A program made the translations under genes and the position numbers. The notes under the pieces are model-generated. The model was not told where the DNA came from. It ran no database searches and saw only the letters and a program-made list of their open reading frames with translations. Positions 1-11,078 of a stretch of 28,505 nt of DNA are shown one piece after another (positions within the stretch are counted from its first letter, which is position 1; each line of letters opens with the position of its first letter). Location of the stretch: NCBI GenBank assembly GCA_003427395.1, contig BFEA01000463.1, forward strand, positions 510,777 to 539,281. Direction: 5' to 3'. Source of the DNA: Chara braunii. Lineage: Eukaryota > Streptophyta > Charophyceae > Charales > Characeae.

Positions 1-51
1 CTCCCCCCTCAAATTCCATTTCCCACCCCGGGAAGGCCCCGAGAATGGGTT

Positions 52-108
52 GTACAACTGTACGTACGGCCCGTATGACTGCCTGGGGGCCCGTACGTAC
101 TGTTGTAC
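52..108. repeat. Inverted repeat (hairpin-forming)
   Basis: Arms at 52-71 and 89-108 are near-perfect reverse complements; I count two mismatches, and both arms contain GTACGTACGG or its complement. The loop is about 17 nt. It lies just upstream of the LINE endonuclease remnant. No family could be assigned. Confidence 0.7.
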
Positions 109-240
109 GACCGTTCACTCCCTGTATCTGTACAGGGGAACACGCAGGAAGGAAGAGTGTGCGATTGCCACAACCTACTCCCGGTAAAAAAGAAAGACAG
201 TTGAAATTTTATAAAAGACCTCTTATTCTGCACGTCTGAC

Positions 241-542
241 GTCGATAATTTGATCATTATAGGATATGGGAACCAAACCTTAGACGAGAACAGAGAAATT
301 TGAGGAAGCGACTCTGCCAAGGCTATACGCCCAATCACTGACTTCATGATGGAGATGCACCTCTTCGATCCGTTTTGATTGACGCATCCGCTAGACAGAG
401 GATACATGTGGTTCTCAAACCAGGGCAAAGGTAAAAAATTAGATTATTTCGTAGTAAATGAAGTAGGAATGAAAGCACTCATTATAATTAATTGTTACAA
501 ACAGTTGCTTTCAGACCACATACCAGTCCTCACAAAGTTCAG
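241..542 (+). pseudogene. LINE ORF2 endonuclease (APE-type) fragment, decayed
   Basis: Read in the frame starting at 241, this encodes the C-terminal half of an apurinic-endonuclease-like domain of a plant-type non-LTR retrotransposon. Visible landmarks are a GYGNQTLD stretch where the family has its GDFN block, an HPLDRGYMWFS segment, KLDYFVVNE, and the closing LLSDHIPV with the catalytic Ser-Asp-His. In an active LINE this domain nicks target DNA to prime reverse transcription. Two in-frame TGA codons, near 298 and 379, and the missing N-terminal half show it is dead. The family call rests on motif order rather than on a search. Confidence 0.75.
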
Positions 543-565
543 ATGAGTGGAGATGCAGTAAAAGG

Positions 566-925
566 GTGGATTGCGCGGAACAAAGGATGAAAAAACAACA
601 AATTTTTGAAGCGGTATGGGGAAATAAACGAGCAAAGAGGTCGAAAGAACGGGATCGACTGCAACAAGAGAAGGCGGGAATGTGGTCAGAAAGGCTGAAG
701 GTCAAAGGCATTGTGGTCTACAACGGGATGACAAGGGAATCGTTTCAAAAGCTTTCGCCGAGAAGAACAACAAACCCCATGAAGGAACTGAAGCATCCAT
801 TGGCATTCTGCGACACTGAGCCGAAGGCTGCAACACCACAAAAACTTTGCTCTTATGCTGCATGCTACTATCAAGACATCCTCACTTCGAGGAGGCCCAT
901 CTGGTGTGAATACGAGGATGAGTAA
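566..925 (+). pseudogene. LINE ORF2 endonuclease-RT linker fragment
   Basis: A 119-codon open stretch continues the same LINE in a different frame from the endonuclease piece. It is rich in charged residues (KRAKRSKERDRLQQEK). It then has a GMTRESFQKLSPRRTTNPMK stretch, which matches the typical LINE linker in which a short KGM/FF..L.PR block precedes the reverse transcriptase, and a YYQDILTSRRP segment like the family's FY..LLT motif. No enzyme activity resides here. The next expected LINE sequence resumes only around 1200, after the foreign-looking block at 898-1183. Confidence 0.6.
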
Positions 926-1014
926 ATCCCGTAGTAACAATAATTTTGGCTCCAAGGTCCATCTGGTGTGAATGAGACGACGGGTGAATCCCCTAGTAAC
1001 AATAATTTTGACTC
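891..1014. repeat. 62-bp direct tandem duplication
   Basis: Units 891-952 and 953-1014 align without indels at a constant 62-nt offset. They share CATCTGGTGTGAAT and GTAACAATAATTTTG, with scattered substitutions between them. The pair sits at the left side of the block that interrupts the LINE remnant. Confidence 0.8.
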
Positions 1015-1103
1015 TTGTATAATGTTGTAAAGGGACGCTGGACCCGATTTGCAACAGGTGCAGCTCCCCACCGATGGAACGCAGCCATCCAACAACCGGG
1101 CTT

Positions 1104-1183
1104 GTAGAAGGGGTGTCTGCTCTTATCAGCACCCCTACTACACCCGTAGTCGATGTTTTTCAAAAAAAAAAAGAAAAAAAAAA
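1104..1183 (+). repeat. Hairpin followed by A-rich tract
   Basis: Arms 1104-1115 and 1130-1141 pair over 12 nt with one mismatch around a 14-nt loop. An A-run at 1162-1183, broken by a single G at 1173, follows. Together with the 62-bp duplication this suggests a short retroposed insertion ending in an A-tail, but no target-site duplication was confirmed. Confidence 0.45.
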
Positions 1184-1189
1184 GGAATG

Positions 1190-2510
1190 GACTCCAATAT
1201 GTCTCGAAACATTAATCATTGGTTGAATCATCGAGTCGGACTGCCCCAACATGGTCACCTTGGCGTGGACAAACCTGTTTCGACAGAGGAAGCAAAAGAG
1301 ACGCTGAGCGAAATGGCAAGGGTAAGGTACCTGGAGATGATGGCTTGCTAGTGAAATTTTACTTCATTTTCTGGTCAGCTATGGCCAAAGACTTGGTCAA
1401 AATCTATAATGAGGTCTTAATAGGAGGGAAACTCCCGAGAAACGCATGCAATGACATTATCTCTGTACTGTTTAACAAGGGAGACATGAGTGAAATTCAT
1501 AATTGGAGACATATCTCCGTTCAAAACGTTGGATACAAGATTCTCGCAAATATTATGGTCAAAGGATTGCCAGATACTTGCCAACTCTAATGCTTGACAA
1601 CCAGGCGACATTTGTCAAAGGTAGATCAATATTGATTAACATCATTAGTGCAATCAAGGCAATGGAGGTTATTCAGGAGGAAAACTTGGATGTTGCAGTG
1701 TTGCTGCTAGACATGGAAAAGACATGACCGAAAAAATTGGTCATACGTCCTCTGAGTCACGACTCTTACTAGGTGGATAGGAATTGGAGGGAACTTTTGC
1801 ATTGGGGTGATAGCTATGTACTCGTTCTTAATGGCCTAAGTGATGATCAATGGTCACTTCCCCAAATCATTTAAGCTATTTAGATCCTTGGGAAAGGGGT
1901 GCCCGCTGACCTCCCTCCTCTTCGTAATCCAACTAGAGACGGTATTGACTAACATCATTCTGAGAGCACATAGGGATATTTGTAGCATTACAGCAGGTGA
2001 TAGAGATTATAGAGTTAAATCACGTGCAGACGACTTATTTGCTGTCGTCGAAAACACAGACAATCAAGAACTAACTGAGGCGGCAATCGACTGGTCGAAG
2101 CGACTTACCTACTACCAAGTTCCTACTCCCCAAAAGTGCAATGGGTCATGAAACGAGTGGAGAATAATCAGTCGGAGCGCTTTTTAGGAGTTCAAGTTGC
2201 TATGCTTTCCTCTCCAGCAGACCTAATGTGGTATGGGACGCGGAGAGCCCAGTTCTGCAGAGGTTTCCTCAGGAGGGGTGAAACCCTGAAGAGGGCACGG
2301 GTAGATAGTGAGGAAACTCTATTCTGGGGTTGGGTAAATCCCAGCAGGAGCAGAGTAGTGGTATACTTTGGGCGGGAACTGTATGCCACTGGGGAAAAGA
2401 GGTGGGATTGTACCTAGTTGGGGCAGAAGAGGAAGGATTATTGGTCCTTTTTCTTCAACGGAGGCAATGACGGGACAGGGGAAATGGAGGGAGTGGAGGA
2501 TGAAAGGGAG
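1190..2510 (+). pseudogene. LINE ORF2 reverse transcriptase remnant, frameshifted
   Basis: Successive pieces in changing frames follow the order of a plant-type LINE reverse transcriptase. First come VDKPVSTEEAKETLSEMA and PGDDGLLVKFY, then IISVLFNKGD, HNWRHISVQN and YKILANIM (to about 1590). In the next frame come FVKGRSI and AVLLLDMEK (motif A, ending in a stop at 1725-1727). From about 1800 there are VMINGHFPKSF, GCPLTSLLF and the catalytic ADD at about 2030, where the usual aromatic residue before ADD is Arg. FLGVQVA follows at about 2190. Past 2417 an FFFNGG-like segment may be the C-terminus, ending in a T-rich stretch. At least four frame changes and several stops make it a pseudogene. 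The motif order is clear and the exact ends are not. Confidence 0.75.
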
Positions 2511-3495
2511 GGGGGAGATTTTTTTTTATTTTATTTTTTTCCATTTTTTTTCATTATCTGAATGTTATATTAACTTGTCTGAAAAGAGCATTCATTCCTA
2601 GTGTTCTGTAATTCTTAGCGGCATCTGACCTTCTTCCTCATGCGGGATATAGGATTTCAGAGATGATCGAATCTCGAGTGATATCTGCAGAGTTCTTTTG
2701 TTCTCTGCCCTGGTTTGCCGATGCCAGAACAACTACGATTTCGTCAAAACGGACATTTTTTATTTTTTTGAACGAAATTGAAACTCCATTTTTTGCCTTT
2801 TTTTTCCCCATTTTCCAGCTGTTTTAGTACCGCATTATATAGGATACCATGGGTTTAATTATCGAATTACACCGCCAGAAATGGTCAGTTTTTGCTCATG
2901 AACAACGTTTATTCGGATAGTGTGATATTTTTCAAGCGCACGTAGTTAAAATTTTAAATATTTTTAAGGTTTTTTCATCATTTTATCGACTTTCATTGAA
3001 TGTTTTATTAACATTTTTAACATTTTTTTGCTTAATCGAACGGACAAGGTATCAAATAAGCATTTTCGTTTTGGATTGCTAAGGATTCATCAGTAATGTT
3101 GTGTTTTTTTTTCCTGAAATCTGCATCGTTATGGTAATATAAAAAGATTGTCAATGCGTTTTGCATCTGCAAGTCCTGTTTTTTTTCGTCACACGTGGGA
3201 ACAAAACGCCCTCACAACACATTATAACATCCAATGCACGTTGCAAATGGAACAACTAACTTAAAATTGATACATAGATGTGATCCGCAAGGCAATTTTT
3301 AGTCAAAAATTTGATAATCATATCATATTTTTACGAGTTCGTCACAATTACTACATTGCAATTGCAACAAAAAGACTCAAAATTTGTCCACATGTGCATG
3401 ACGTCTGTCACTGTCGCTCCATGTCTACTGCTTAGCCACTTATCATCTTTTTAAAATTATCCTCGCTCATACTCTTACGTTTTCCTATTATCATA
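2511..3495. other. AT-rich intergenic spacer, no gene seen
   Basis: About 1 kb of low-GC DNA with many T-runs (for example near 2520-2550, 2756-2770 and 3105) and only trivial open frames. The first part may be the 3' end or tail of the LINE remnant. I see no RNA gene, conserved motif or repeat that I can defend. Confidence 0.6.
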
Positions 3496-5304
3496 TTAGT
3501 GACGGCTCCTATTTGTTGCATTCATGATGGGAATCCACATCGTCGCATCGTTCGAGCCGTCGAGCATGCACGCCGGGATAGGTGGAATAGGCATGCTTTC
3601 AAAGTTGGTTACGAAAGCAGACCAACCTTCAAGTCTTCGACCCTCGCGCATCAATGTGATTTTTTTTTCCTCGTGGAATTGCAAAGCTGCTTCGTGACAT
3701 TTCACATACTCTTCCACCGTCCCTGCTTGTCCTTGTCTTCCGTAAATTCGCACGTCACACACGTCGATTTCCGTGAACCTCACGGCAACTACAAATAATT
3801 TACAACCACCAACTTCACATCTTACTATTGACTCATATTCGTATGGAAACAGTCCGTTTACTGTTCTGAGAGCTGCCCCTGCAGGCACTGCGATGGGAGT
3901 GATGTGCGTCATTGTTGTACAAGGTTTGCCTATTATCGTCTCCTGTTGTGATGTCGAGTACTATAACCCTACAAGATCAGTTAGATAATATTGTTCAAAA
4001 TTAGTCATCCGACAAATATCGACATTATTCGAACGAAGAAATTGTAGATGATACAGCAAAAAATGTCTTTAAAAAAACAAAAAATAAAGAAAAAATAAAT
4101 TGAAACATGTTTGTTTATGTTAACTTTGAGCTTGTAAATTGGATATGTTTGCGATTTTCAAAACTTCGTCCACATCATCGTAACAAAAAACAAAATAACT
4201 GGTGAAAAAAACATGATTAAACATAACTAAAAAAACAATTTTGCGTTCATCAAACAAAGTGAAACTCACGATTGTTGCAGTGCGCTAATAATTCATATCT
4301 CCATAATGTTCAAAGTCATTCACATATCTGACCATTGTAGTCCGGAACGCGTGTCTACGATGAAGCGCATCAATTGTTGAACATGTCTCGACCTGGACAA
4401 ACGTGCTATGCTACTGGCTCCTATCCAGGGTCCCTTGAAAAATAAGAGGTAGAAAATTTGTTGCGTGCTTAATATCTTCATTATACGGACAATCTATCAC
4501 TATCTTTTGTCTGTCACCCACTTACGGTACTTCTTTCTGTCCCGATCGATGGTACTACTTCGTACGAGTCACTTCATCCGTATCGCATTTTCTATACTCG
4601 ACTGTGAACACTATCTCCTCACATTTGTCAAAAAGGTAGTGAAGTTGCACATGCACCAAACTGTCAACCTTGTACACTAACTCTTTCCTAAGTGCCGCGT
4701 CAATTTCCAACCGATTGTGAAACTGTTCGAGTTTGCTCGAACCCGCGGGGTCCCAAAATTCTTCCCGGGCTTTGAACAACACATTCATTGTCGTGCCGGT
4801 TATCTTCGCTGCTGTAAAAAGAGTCACTATGGCCGTGCCTTTATTGCATAATGGGATTCGACCATAGAAGTCCACCACCACCGGTGCAAGCAATTCTTTT
4901 CTGCCAATGGAATACCACTCGCACACTTTTTATTCCAATTTGTCTTTCTCGTCCTAGTCCTATTTCCTGCATACCCCCCTCCAGTTGGCTAACATCTCCA
5001 AAGAATCCACAACGTCTTTCCTCGATACAATGACATATGCGGCATCCTCCTTTGTATACAGGTACCACATATTTGATCCATTGTCGGACACAATCATCTC
5101 TTGTCCGTTGACAAACCCCATGATCGGTAGAATTTCACCGTCCGGTTCAACTTCGTCTCCGACATTTATGTACTCATAATTCGCCAATTCATCGATGATA
5201 TCAACTGACCAAATATAAGTGTCTAAGATAATGAGATCCTCCATTGTTGATGGAACTTGATGAGAGGATCCGCTTCCATGCGAGCTTGTTTGACCAACTT
5301 CCAT
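3496..5304 (-). CDS. Unrecognised intron-containing gene (unit C), three-exon model
   Basis: A minus-strand model joins three open stretches: 5304-4975 (ATG start, 110 codons), 4917-4573 (115 codons) and 3960-3496 (154 codons plus stop). Each junction uses GT/AG (donor GTATGC at 4974, acceptor GAG before 4917, donor GTGACT at 4572, acceptor TATAG before 3960). All exons are phase 0, giving 379 residues. An AG also precedes the start (TTGCAG before G-ATG), so 5304 may be an internal exon edge rather than the true start. No signal peptide, membrane segment or known domain is evident. Exon 2 has ELLAPVVVDFYGRIPLCN and exon 3 has VRCEVGG and TVEEYVKCHEAA; both have counterparts in the neighbouring units. 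Function unknown. Confidence 0.4.
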
Positions 5305-5493
5305 CCTGCAAGTTGAGCGTGTAGACGAACAAAATTCGCGAGTTTCGTCATATTAGATTCTGAATATTATACACAGGCACGTCTATTATACAATTACAAA
5401 ATTGTTTAACTACGAAAATGCTCCGTATAGCGAAAAAAAAAACAAAAAAAACAGTATATCCGCTATGATTACATGGTAACTAAACTGCATCCC

Positions 5494-6504
5494 TTAAGTA
5501 GGAGGTCTGATAACCAGTCCGGATCTTGTGACGTACGGGGTTTGTCGCGGACGAGGTCGTGGACTGAAACCATACAAAGCATTCATTGACGATCCATGTA
5601 CGTGGATCTGCAGCACCTTGATTGTTGCATTCCCCAAAAATACTAACATGTATTTCAACCTAACAAACCCTCCCAGGCGTGCTAAGGAATTCCCAATGAC
5701 GTCTCGTATGACCATCGCTTTCTCTTCTAGCTGTTGCCACAATGCCGAATTTTGCATCTGACCTGCTTTCACCACATCTGACCGTCCATCTGGATCCCAG
5801 CAAAGAGGCAACCACCAACCATGTGGCGGCTGAAGAAAGAGCTGGTTTCGTGATACACGCAGAACTGCATCTACGAGTTTCCTAGATTTGTTTGAAGATG
5901 TCACACATAGCACTCTTGCGAATTCATATCCGGTAATACTCAACCGCACGCAACAGTATGACATAGCTCGTGGATAAATCCCTGGGCAACGGAGTAGGTA
6001 CTGCTCCAAGAATGAACAATGATGAGCTGCTTCCATCAACTCTTATTTCAACGAACTCGTCCAAGTTCGTGGTGTACTCGTGATGTACACGAAGTCGAGG
6101 CGACTGTTGTAACAGTCAATGTTGCGGTATGCTTTGAGCAGACGGGTGAGGAAAACGGGCTTGAGAAGACCATCCGGCACTGGAATGAGGCTCCCGAACT
6201 CCAACATATTGGCGAACTTGTATTGGTTTGCCCAAGGGCAGCCACCCACACTCTCCATCGCATTCCAATTACCATCGGTCCATTGGTCAAGATGTCGACT
6301 CATATATGGGACGACTGTCATCCATGGGTCCTCTTCGAATTCCTCTCTTGGGTCATACTTGAGCCAAGTACGACCCTTATAATGCCGCACCGATTTCGCA
6401 CAAGGAGGAAATGGTTCTGCTGAGCGCTTGTGTCTCTCGGAAGTTCCACTGATGCTTATCGACGTTGTCGATGACATTATGCACCCTACACACCACACAC
6501 ACAT
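5494..6504 (-). CDS. Unrecognised gene (unit B), probable paralogue of unit C
   Basis: Two long minus-strand open stretches lie almost end to end: about 6504-6043 (ATG at 6504 or 6477, the latter just after a GTGTAG acceptor-like site) and about 6036-5494 (ATG at 6036). They are in different frames, so either an intron or a frameshift separates them near 6040-6090. The first has a GLLKPVFLTRLLKAY stretch that lines up with ELLAPVVVDFYGR of unit C. The second has SYCCVRLSITG, VLCVTSS and an IRDVIGNSLARLGGFVRLKY stretch that lines up with unit A. It ends in an Arg/Pro-rich tail. No domain was recognised. It could be an expressed gene or an eroding copy. Confidence 0.4.
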
Positions 6505-6630
6505 GAGCGACAAAATCGAACGTGTAGACGCTCGTAAATAAAGTCGCGAAATGATAACTCTCCGATGAGGCTAACACTAAGTGATGGTACTTGCCTATCC
6601 GTGCTAAACTATTTTTAATATGAAAATTTG

Positions 6631-7141
6631 CTAGTATGAACCAATGCGTTTAACACTTTTTCCTTCGTAACTATACAAGTTGTGCAGAGGTGAGCCGAAT
6701 ATGAGCATTTTCAAACCCTCGGGTTCTTCATTGTCCTCCCTGTCGAATGATGATATATACGACATCTTTACGAAACTGCACGTTCCGGCGAGAGCGACGC
6801 CCATAGCGTCTCTTATGGTGCATATTTTATATTTTACTTCGTCCACAAACTCTTTCACATTAAATTCCGAATTCTCGCATGCGTGTTCATTAGACGGTGC
6901 TTCGCATCGTGCCTCTATTAATCTTCCACCCTTACCTGTGCATGTTACGCAATTGACTCTACATAAATCGCTAACGTTTAAGAAAACTTTCGCAGAGTAA
7001 TACGATATGCGCTTATTGCTCGTACCCGCTTCGGTACGCACGGGGTACGTTGTGATTCTCTGGCACAATCTTCCGCACCTTTACAGTTCGATTTTGAACC
7101 GCTTCGACCACGTGTGAGGTGATGTTCTTACGAACTTGCAT
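6631..7141 (-). CDS. Unrecognised gene fragment (unit A), probable paralogue, next to the retroelement junction
   Basis: The main open stretch runs from about 7078 (after a TAAAG acceptor-like site) to the stop at 6631. It encodes ISYYSAKVFLN, CRVNCVTCTGK, EFNVKEFVDE and an IRDAMGVALAG/SFVKMSYISSF segment. These parallel unit B in the same order. It has several Cys residues but no clear metal-binding spacing. A short ATG-started frame (7141-7013) overlaps its 5' end and could be an upstream exon. The retroelement begins only about 180 bp further upstream at 7320, so the 5' part of this unit may have been separated or lost. Function unknown. Confidence 0.35.
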
Positions 7142-7319
7142 GAAATTTCTTCATCCTGCTCGCAACACTCTTTCGTCGAATCTTGGCTTGCATTTGCGAC
7201 AAGAGGGTCATAAGTGGTCAGGTGGTTGTTCATTCAATGAATCTCTGCATAGTTCGGTGTATATGATGTCTCGAGACAGGCGGAACGTATTTCGATGATC
7301 CGGCCCCACTCCATCTCGT
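7142..7319. other. Left flank of the retroelement
   Basis: Short spacer between unit A and the 5' LTR. The five bases CTCGT at 7315-7319 are the presumed left target-site duplication. Its right-hand partner would lie beyond the window, so it cannot be checked here. Confidence 0.4.
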
Positions 7320-8299
7320 TGTCAGGCGGCCACAAGCAGTGCGCCGCCTGAAATCTGCGGTTTTAGAACTTAGGCTCAGGGACAAGTCCGTGTTTTGATG
7401 GTATTCTGGTATGACCAGGCAACAGAAATTAGGGAAGCTCAGGGCACCCCTGATTTTGGGCGCACTGAACCTTACGAGTAACCCTCAAAGATGGCGAGAT
7501 GGGTGGCCGCACTCGGCGCATCTAGGGACCGTCATTTCCGACCGTTCAGAGGGTTAGACCCGGATTGGCCTACCACGGAGAGGCGTCACAGGAACTGACC
7601 TTGCTGCAACGTTTTTGCGGCATATGACCGTGACCGAAATGAGGCCTCGAATTTTTGTCTATCTTAGTACCATAATTAAAGATGGGGAAAAAGGATTAAG
7701 ACCAGTAGGGGAGAAGGGAAAAACACAATATCCCTTAATTTCTTTATTTTTCACGGCATTTAATTCTAAGGGCAATACCCTTGTTATTTTATATTCCCGG
7801 CAATGAAATTGAAAACATAGAAAAATATTAAAAATGGTAAAAGAGAAAAGAAACAAAAGAAATTCGGCCATTTATTATTTAAACTTTCTCGGAATGAAAT
7901 TTTGGGGAACTTACGGTTAATTTACTATTTCCGATAATATAATTAAGGAAAGGGAAGAATGATGAAAAACGATGAAAGGGACGGGAACCCATGACTAATG
8001 GGAGATTGGTCTAATCTCGCCTAGATTACCCGCCATCAGCTCTGACCCCGGATTGAACATTTTCCTCGGATTTTAACAGTTTTCACTACTGCCAATGGTC
8101 GAGGTTCCCTGCGTGGCTTTCCCTGGTTTGCTTGATTACTAACATTACCGCAGTTGGGATGTTCTGAGAGTGGAAGTCGCATGGACAACATGGGGTGGTG
8201 CTACCTTGGGTCGACTATGGTGTTTTGTTCGGTATGGATACGAGGGTTGTTACGGAGTGACTACGTCCTACGGTGTCTGACGTGCTTCAGGTACTGTAT

Positions 8300-8860
8300 G
8301 GGCCCGATGACAGCTGTTTCACTACGGTGACTTATTTTCAGGTTTGGGACAACTGCGGTGATTTATTCTCAGGACCGCGGCCACCACGACAGTTATTCCA
8401 AGTTTGGAACCTTGGCGGCAGTTCGTTTTCAGATCCGAGAACGTTGCGGCATTCTATATCAGGTTCCGGACAAGTACGGAATTATCATGGCATGGTTGTA
8501 CGGGTTCGGCATCCGCGTGGCACAGCAGCCCGGTACTGGATTTCGGGTTTGGTCAAGTTCGGTGGCATCGCGGTGTTTCGTTTCAGGTTCGATGCCCTCA
8601 CGGCGATTTATTTCAAGTTCGGAACCTTTGCGGTGACTTATTTTCAGGTCCGGGACCACTGTGACAGTTTATTTCAGGTTCGGAACCTCTACGGTGATTT
8701 ATTTTCAGGTCTGTGATGACTGCGGTAGTTCGAGACCTTGGTGGCAGTTTATTCCAGGTTCGGTACCATTGTGGTAGCTTATTTTCAGGTCCGGGATCAT
8801 TGCGGCGGTTTATTTCAAGTTCGGTACTATTACTGCGCCGTTGCATCTTGCCGTGTCCGA
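8300..8860 (+). repeat. Diverged tandem repeat of about 31 bp inside the 5' LTR
   Basis: A degenerate unit recurs about every 31 nt, for example with CGGTGA/CGACAG/CGGCAG blocks near 8325, 8356, 8387, 8416 and 8447. It carries the core TTATTTTCAGGT followed by a CGGGACCACTG-like half, with roughly eighteen units. Because 31 is not a multiple of three, all plus frames show the same FQVR.HCGDLF-like peptide, so the open frames here are repeat artefacts and not genes. Confidence 0.75.
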
Positions 8861-10508
8861 CATGTTTCAGGTACGGTATTGATTCGGCATTGGTGTGGTA
8901 CACGCCACTGCATCATTTTCAGGCACGGACTTGGAACGGCAACGACACGATATGTGTTACTGCATCTCCAAGCGATTACTTCAGGCTTTACGTCGGTGCG
9001 GTAACGATACAGTGTGTTGTACGGTGCATAGGCTGCTACAGCTTAGAGTGGTAATTCCCTGGTTCGGGTACAGTATGGTGCACGCCGCCATGTTGTTTCT
9101 GAATTGCAGCGGCTATGGAGCCTTCAGATAAGGCTAACTGGGGCTGGCCCTACCGCGAAACGACTCCTGGTTCGAGGGCCCTTACCACCACCACAGACGA
9201 AGTACTGGGTCTACTGCCTCGGGCCTGTTTATTGCCTAGCCAGGGTTTGAAGACTAAGGTACTGCATTGCCTCGAATAGAACCGGTGGTGTTGAGCCTAC
9301 GAGGCTGGCTCTACGTGGATATAGCCGGGGCAGTACGGTACGGTCACAAGATCGGTATGACCACGTGGTTCGATTGCTCTGTTGGTTGGCAAGGTATGTG
9401 TGGCATCACAGGGCCGTCGGGATCGGTGCTTGGGATCGGCCTGGTCACAGACTCGAACGCAGGATCTGGTATAGTAACACTGCACTCACTATTCGGAGTT
9501 ACAACAATTGAGCCTGCGAACTTGGTCCTTACGGTGGCCGCTCGGAACCGCTTCTGGGAAGGATTAAGGCTGAAAGAGGCGTGCAAGGCGTTCTCCACCC
9601 ACACGAAGCTGCGGGTGCGGCATGTCGGGAGGTAGTTATAGGCGCGAAAGAGGGACAGTCGGGGGATGCGTGCACGGTGTGCTCCGTGTTGTTACGCAGG
9701 CGGGTGCAGATGAGGAACCGCGCGCGCGATTATCCGAGTTCGTTCGCAAGTCGAAACCGTGGTTGCTCAGTGAACGGGCGATGCGAGCCAGGTGTCCGCT
9801 GACCACGACTGCTAAGCTGGCACGCTTGGAAAAGGCAGAACGAAGGAGAGGGGCGACAGCATTGTGCCTGGTGTTCCCCACCTTCCACAATACTCTGGTA
9901 ACTTCAGGAAGCCTGGTTGGCGCATGGGACAGGTAGCGCAGCGCAGTTGGGAGGAGACAGGCGAGGTGAGCGAAGTGTAAGCAGCATATGCGACCGAGAA
10001 GGGTCAAGTATCGGCGTTGTACCAAGGGGCGCGTGAGAGAGGGAGCCACGAGACCACGAAAGCTTGTTGGCCACTACTTAACGAGTGAGCTAGTAGTGCT
10101 CGAGAATTGTGTACTGGGCTAGACTGCACCCATTGATAAAACCAGCGAACGAGTGGCCATTGGGCGAGAAGAAGAGAAAGTACAGTAAAGAGAGAAAAGT
10201 TGACTTTGGCGAGAGTGAGAGATAGAGTGGAGGGGAAAAGCAGGGTCTCCGATCAACTGGTTGGGCTGCCCAGTAGTTGGGAGAGTGACCCTTATGGCGG
10301 CCAGGACGCCAGAGCCGGCAGACTGTCATCTGCGCATTCTGTCTGACCGTCGATCGAGCATAGGGATCTGTCAATCCAGTAACCCAGCTCAGGGGTAAGA
10401 GATCAGGATGTATTTGCATATCGATCAGCCAGTCGAGTAGCCTGCCTGAAGCGGGTGAAACGTTCTCTAAAGGTAATTACCGAATCCCTCATTCGCGAGT
10501 AAAAGCTA

Positions 10509-11078
10509 NNNNNNNNNNNNNNNNNNNNNNNNNNNNNNNNNNNNNNNNNNNNNNNNNNNNNNNNNNNNNNNNNNNNNNNNNNNNNNNNNNNNNNNNNNNN
10601 NNNNNNNNNNNNNNNNNNNNNNNNNNNNNNNNNNNNNNNNNNNNNNNNNNNNNNNNNNNNNNNNNNNNNNNNNNNNNNNNNNNNNNNNNNNNNNNNNNNN
10701 NNNNNNNNNNNNNNNNNNNNNNNNNNNNNNNNNNNNNNNNNNNNNNNNNNNNNNNNNNNNNNNNNNNNNNNNNNNNNNNNNNNNNNNNNNNNNNNNNNNN
10801 NNNNNNNNNNNNNNNNNNNNNNNNNNNNNNNNNNNNNNNNNNNNNNNNNNNNNNNNNNNNNNNNNNNNNNNNNNNNNNNNNNNNNNNNNNNNNNNNNNNN
10901 NNNNNNNNNNNNNNNNNNNNNNNNNNNNNNNNNNNNNNNNNNNNNNNNNNNNNNNNNNNNNNNNNNNNNNNNNNNNNNNNNNNNNNNNNNNNNNNNNNNN
11001 NNNNNNNNNNNNNNNNNNNNNNNNNNNNNNNNNNNNNNNNNNNNNNNNNNNNNNNNNNNNNNNNNNNNNNNNNNNNNN
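10509..11078. other. Assembly gap (run of N)
   Basis: 570 undetermined bases within the 5' LTR. The bases immediately after it (11079-11120) are GA-rich. The true length of the missing DNA is unknown. Confidence 0.99.

Noticed and set aside
9-428. 139-codon minus-strand frame at the window start
   Set aside because: It lies antisense to the recognisable LINE endonuclease remnant and across the inverted repeat, with no recognisable motif.
4841-5068. Alternative minus-strand frame overlapping exons 1-2 of unit C
   Set aside because: It covers the proposed intron and competes with a phase-consistent splice model and with the paralogue alignment.
8300-8860. CRISPR-like array
   Set aside because: Units are contiguous and diverged with no distinct spacers, in a eukaryotic LTR.
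8273-9131. Several plus- and minus-strand frames of 60-150 codons in the LTRs
   Set aside because: The same peptide pattern appears in different frames because of the 31-bp repeat. They are non-coding LTR sequence.
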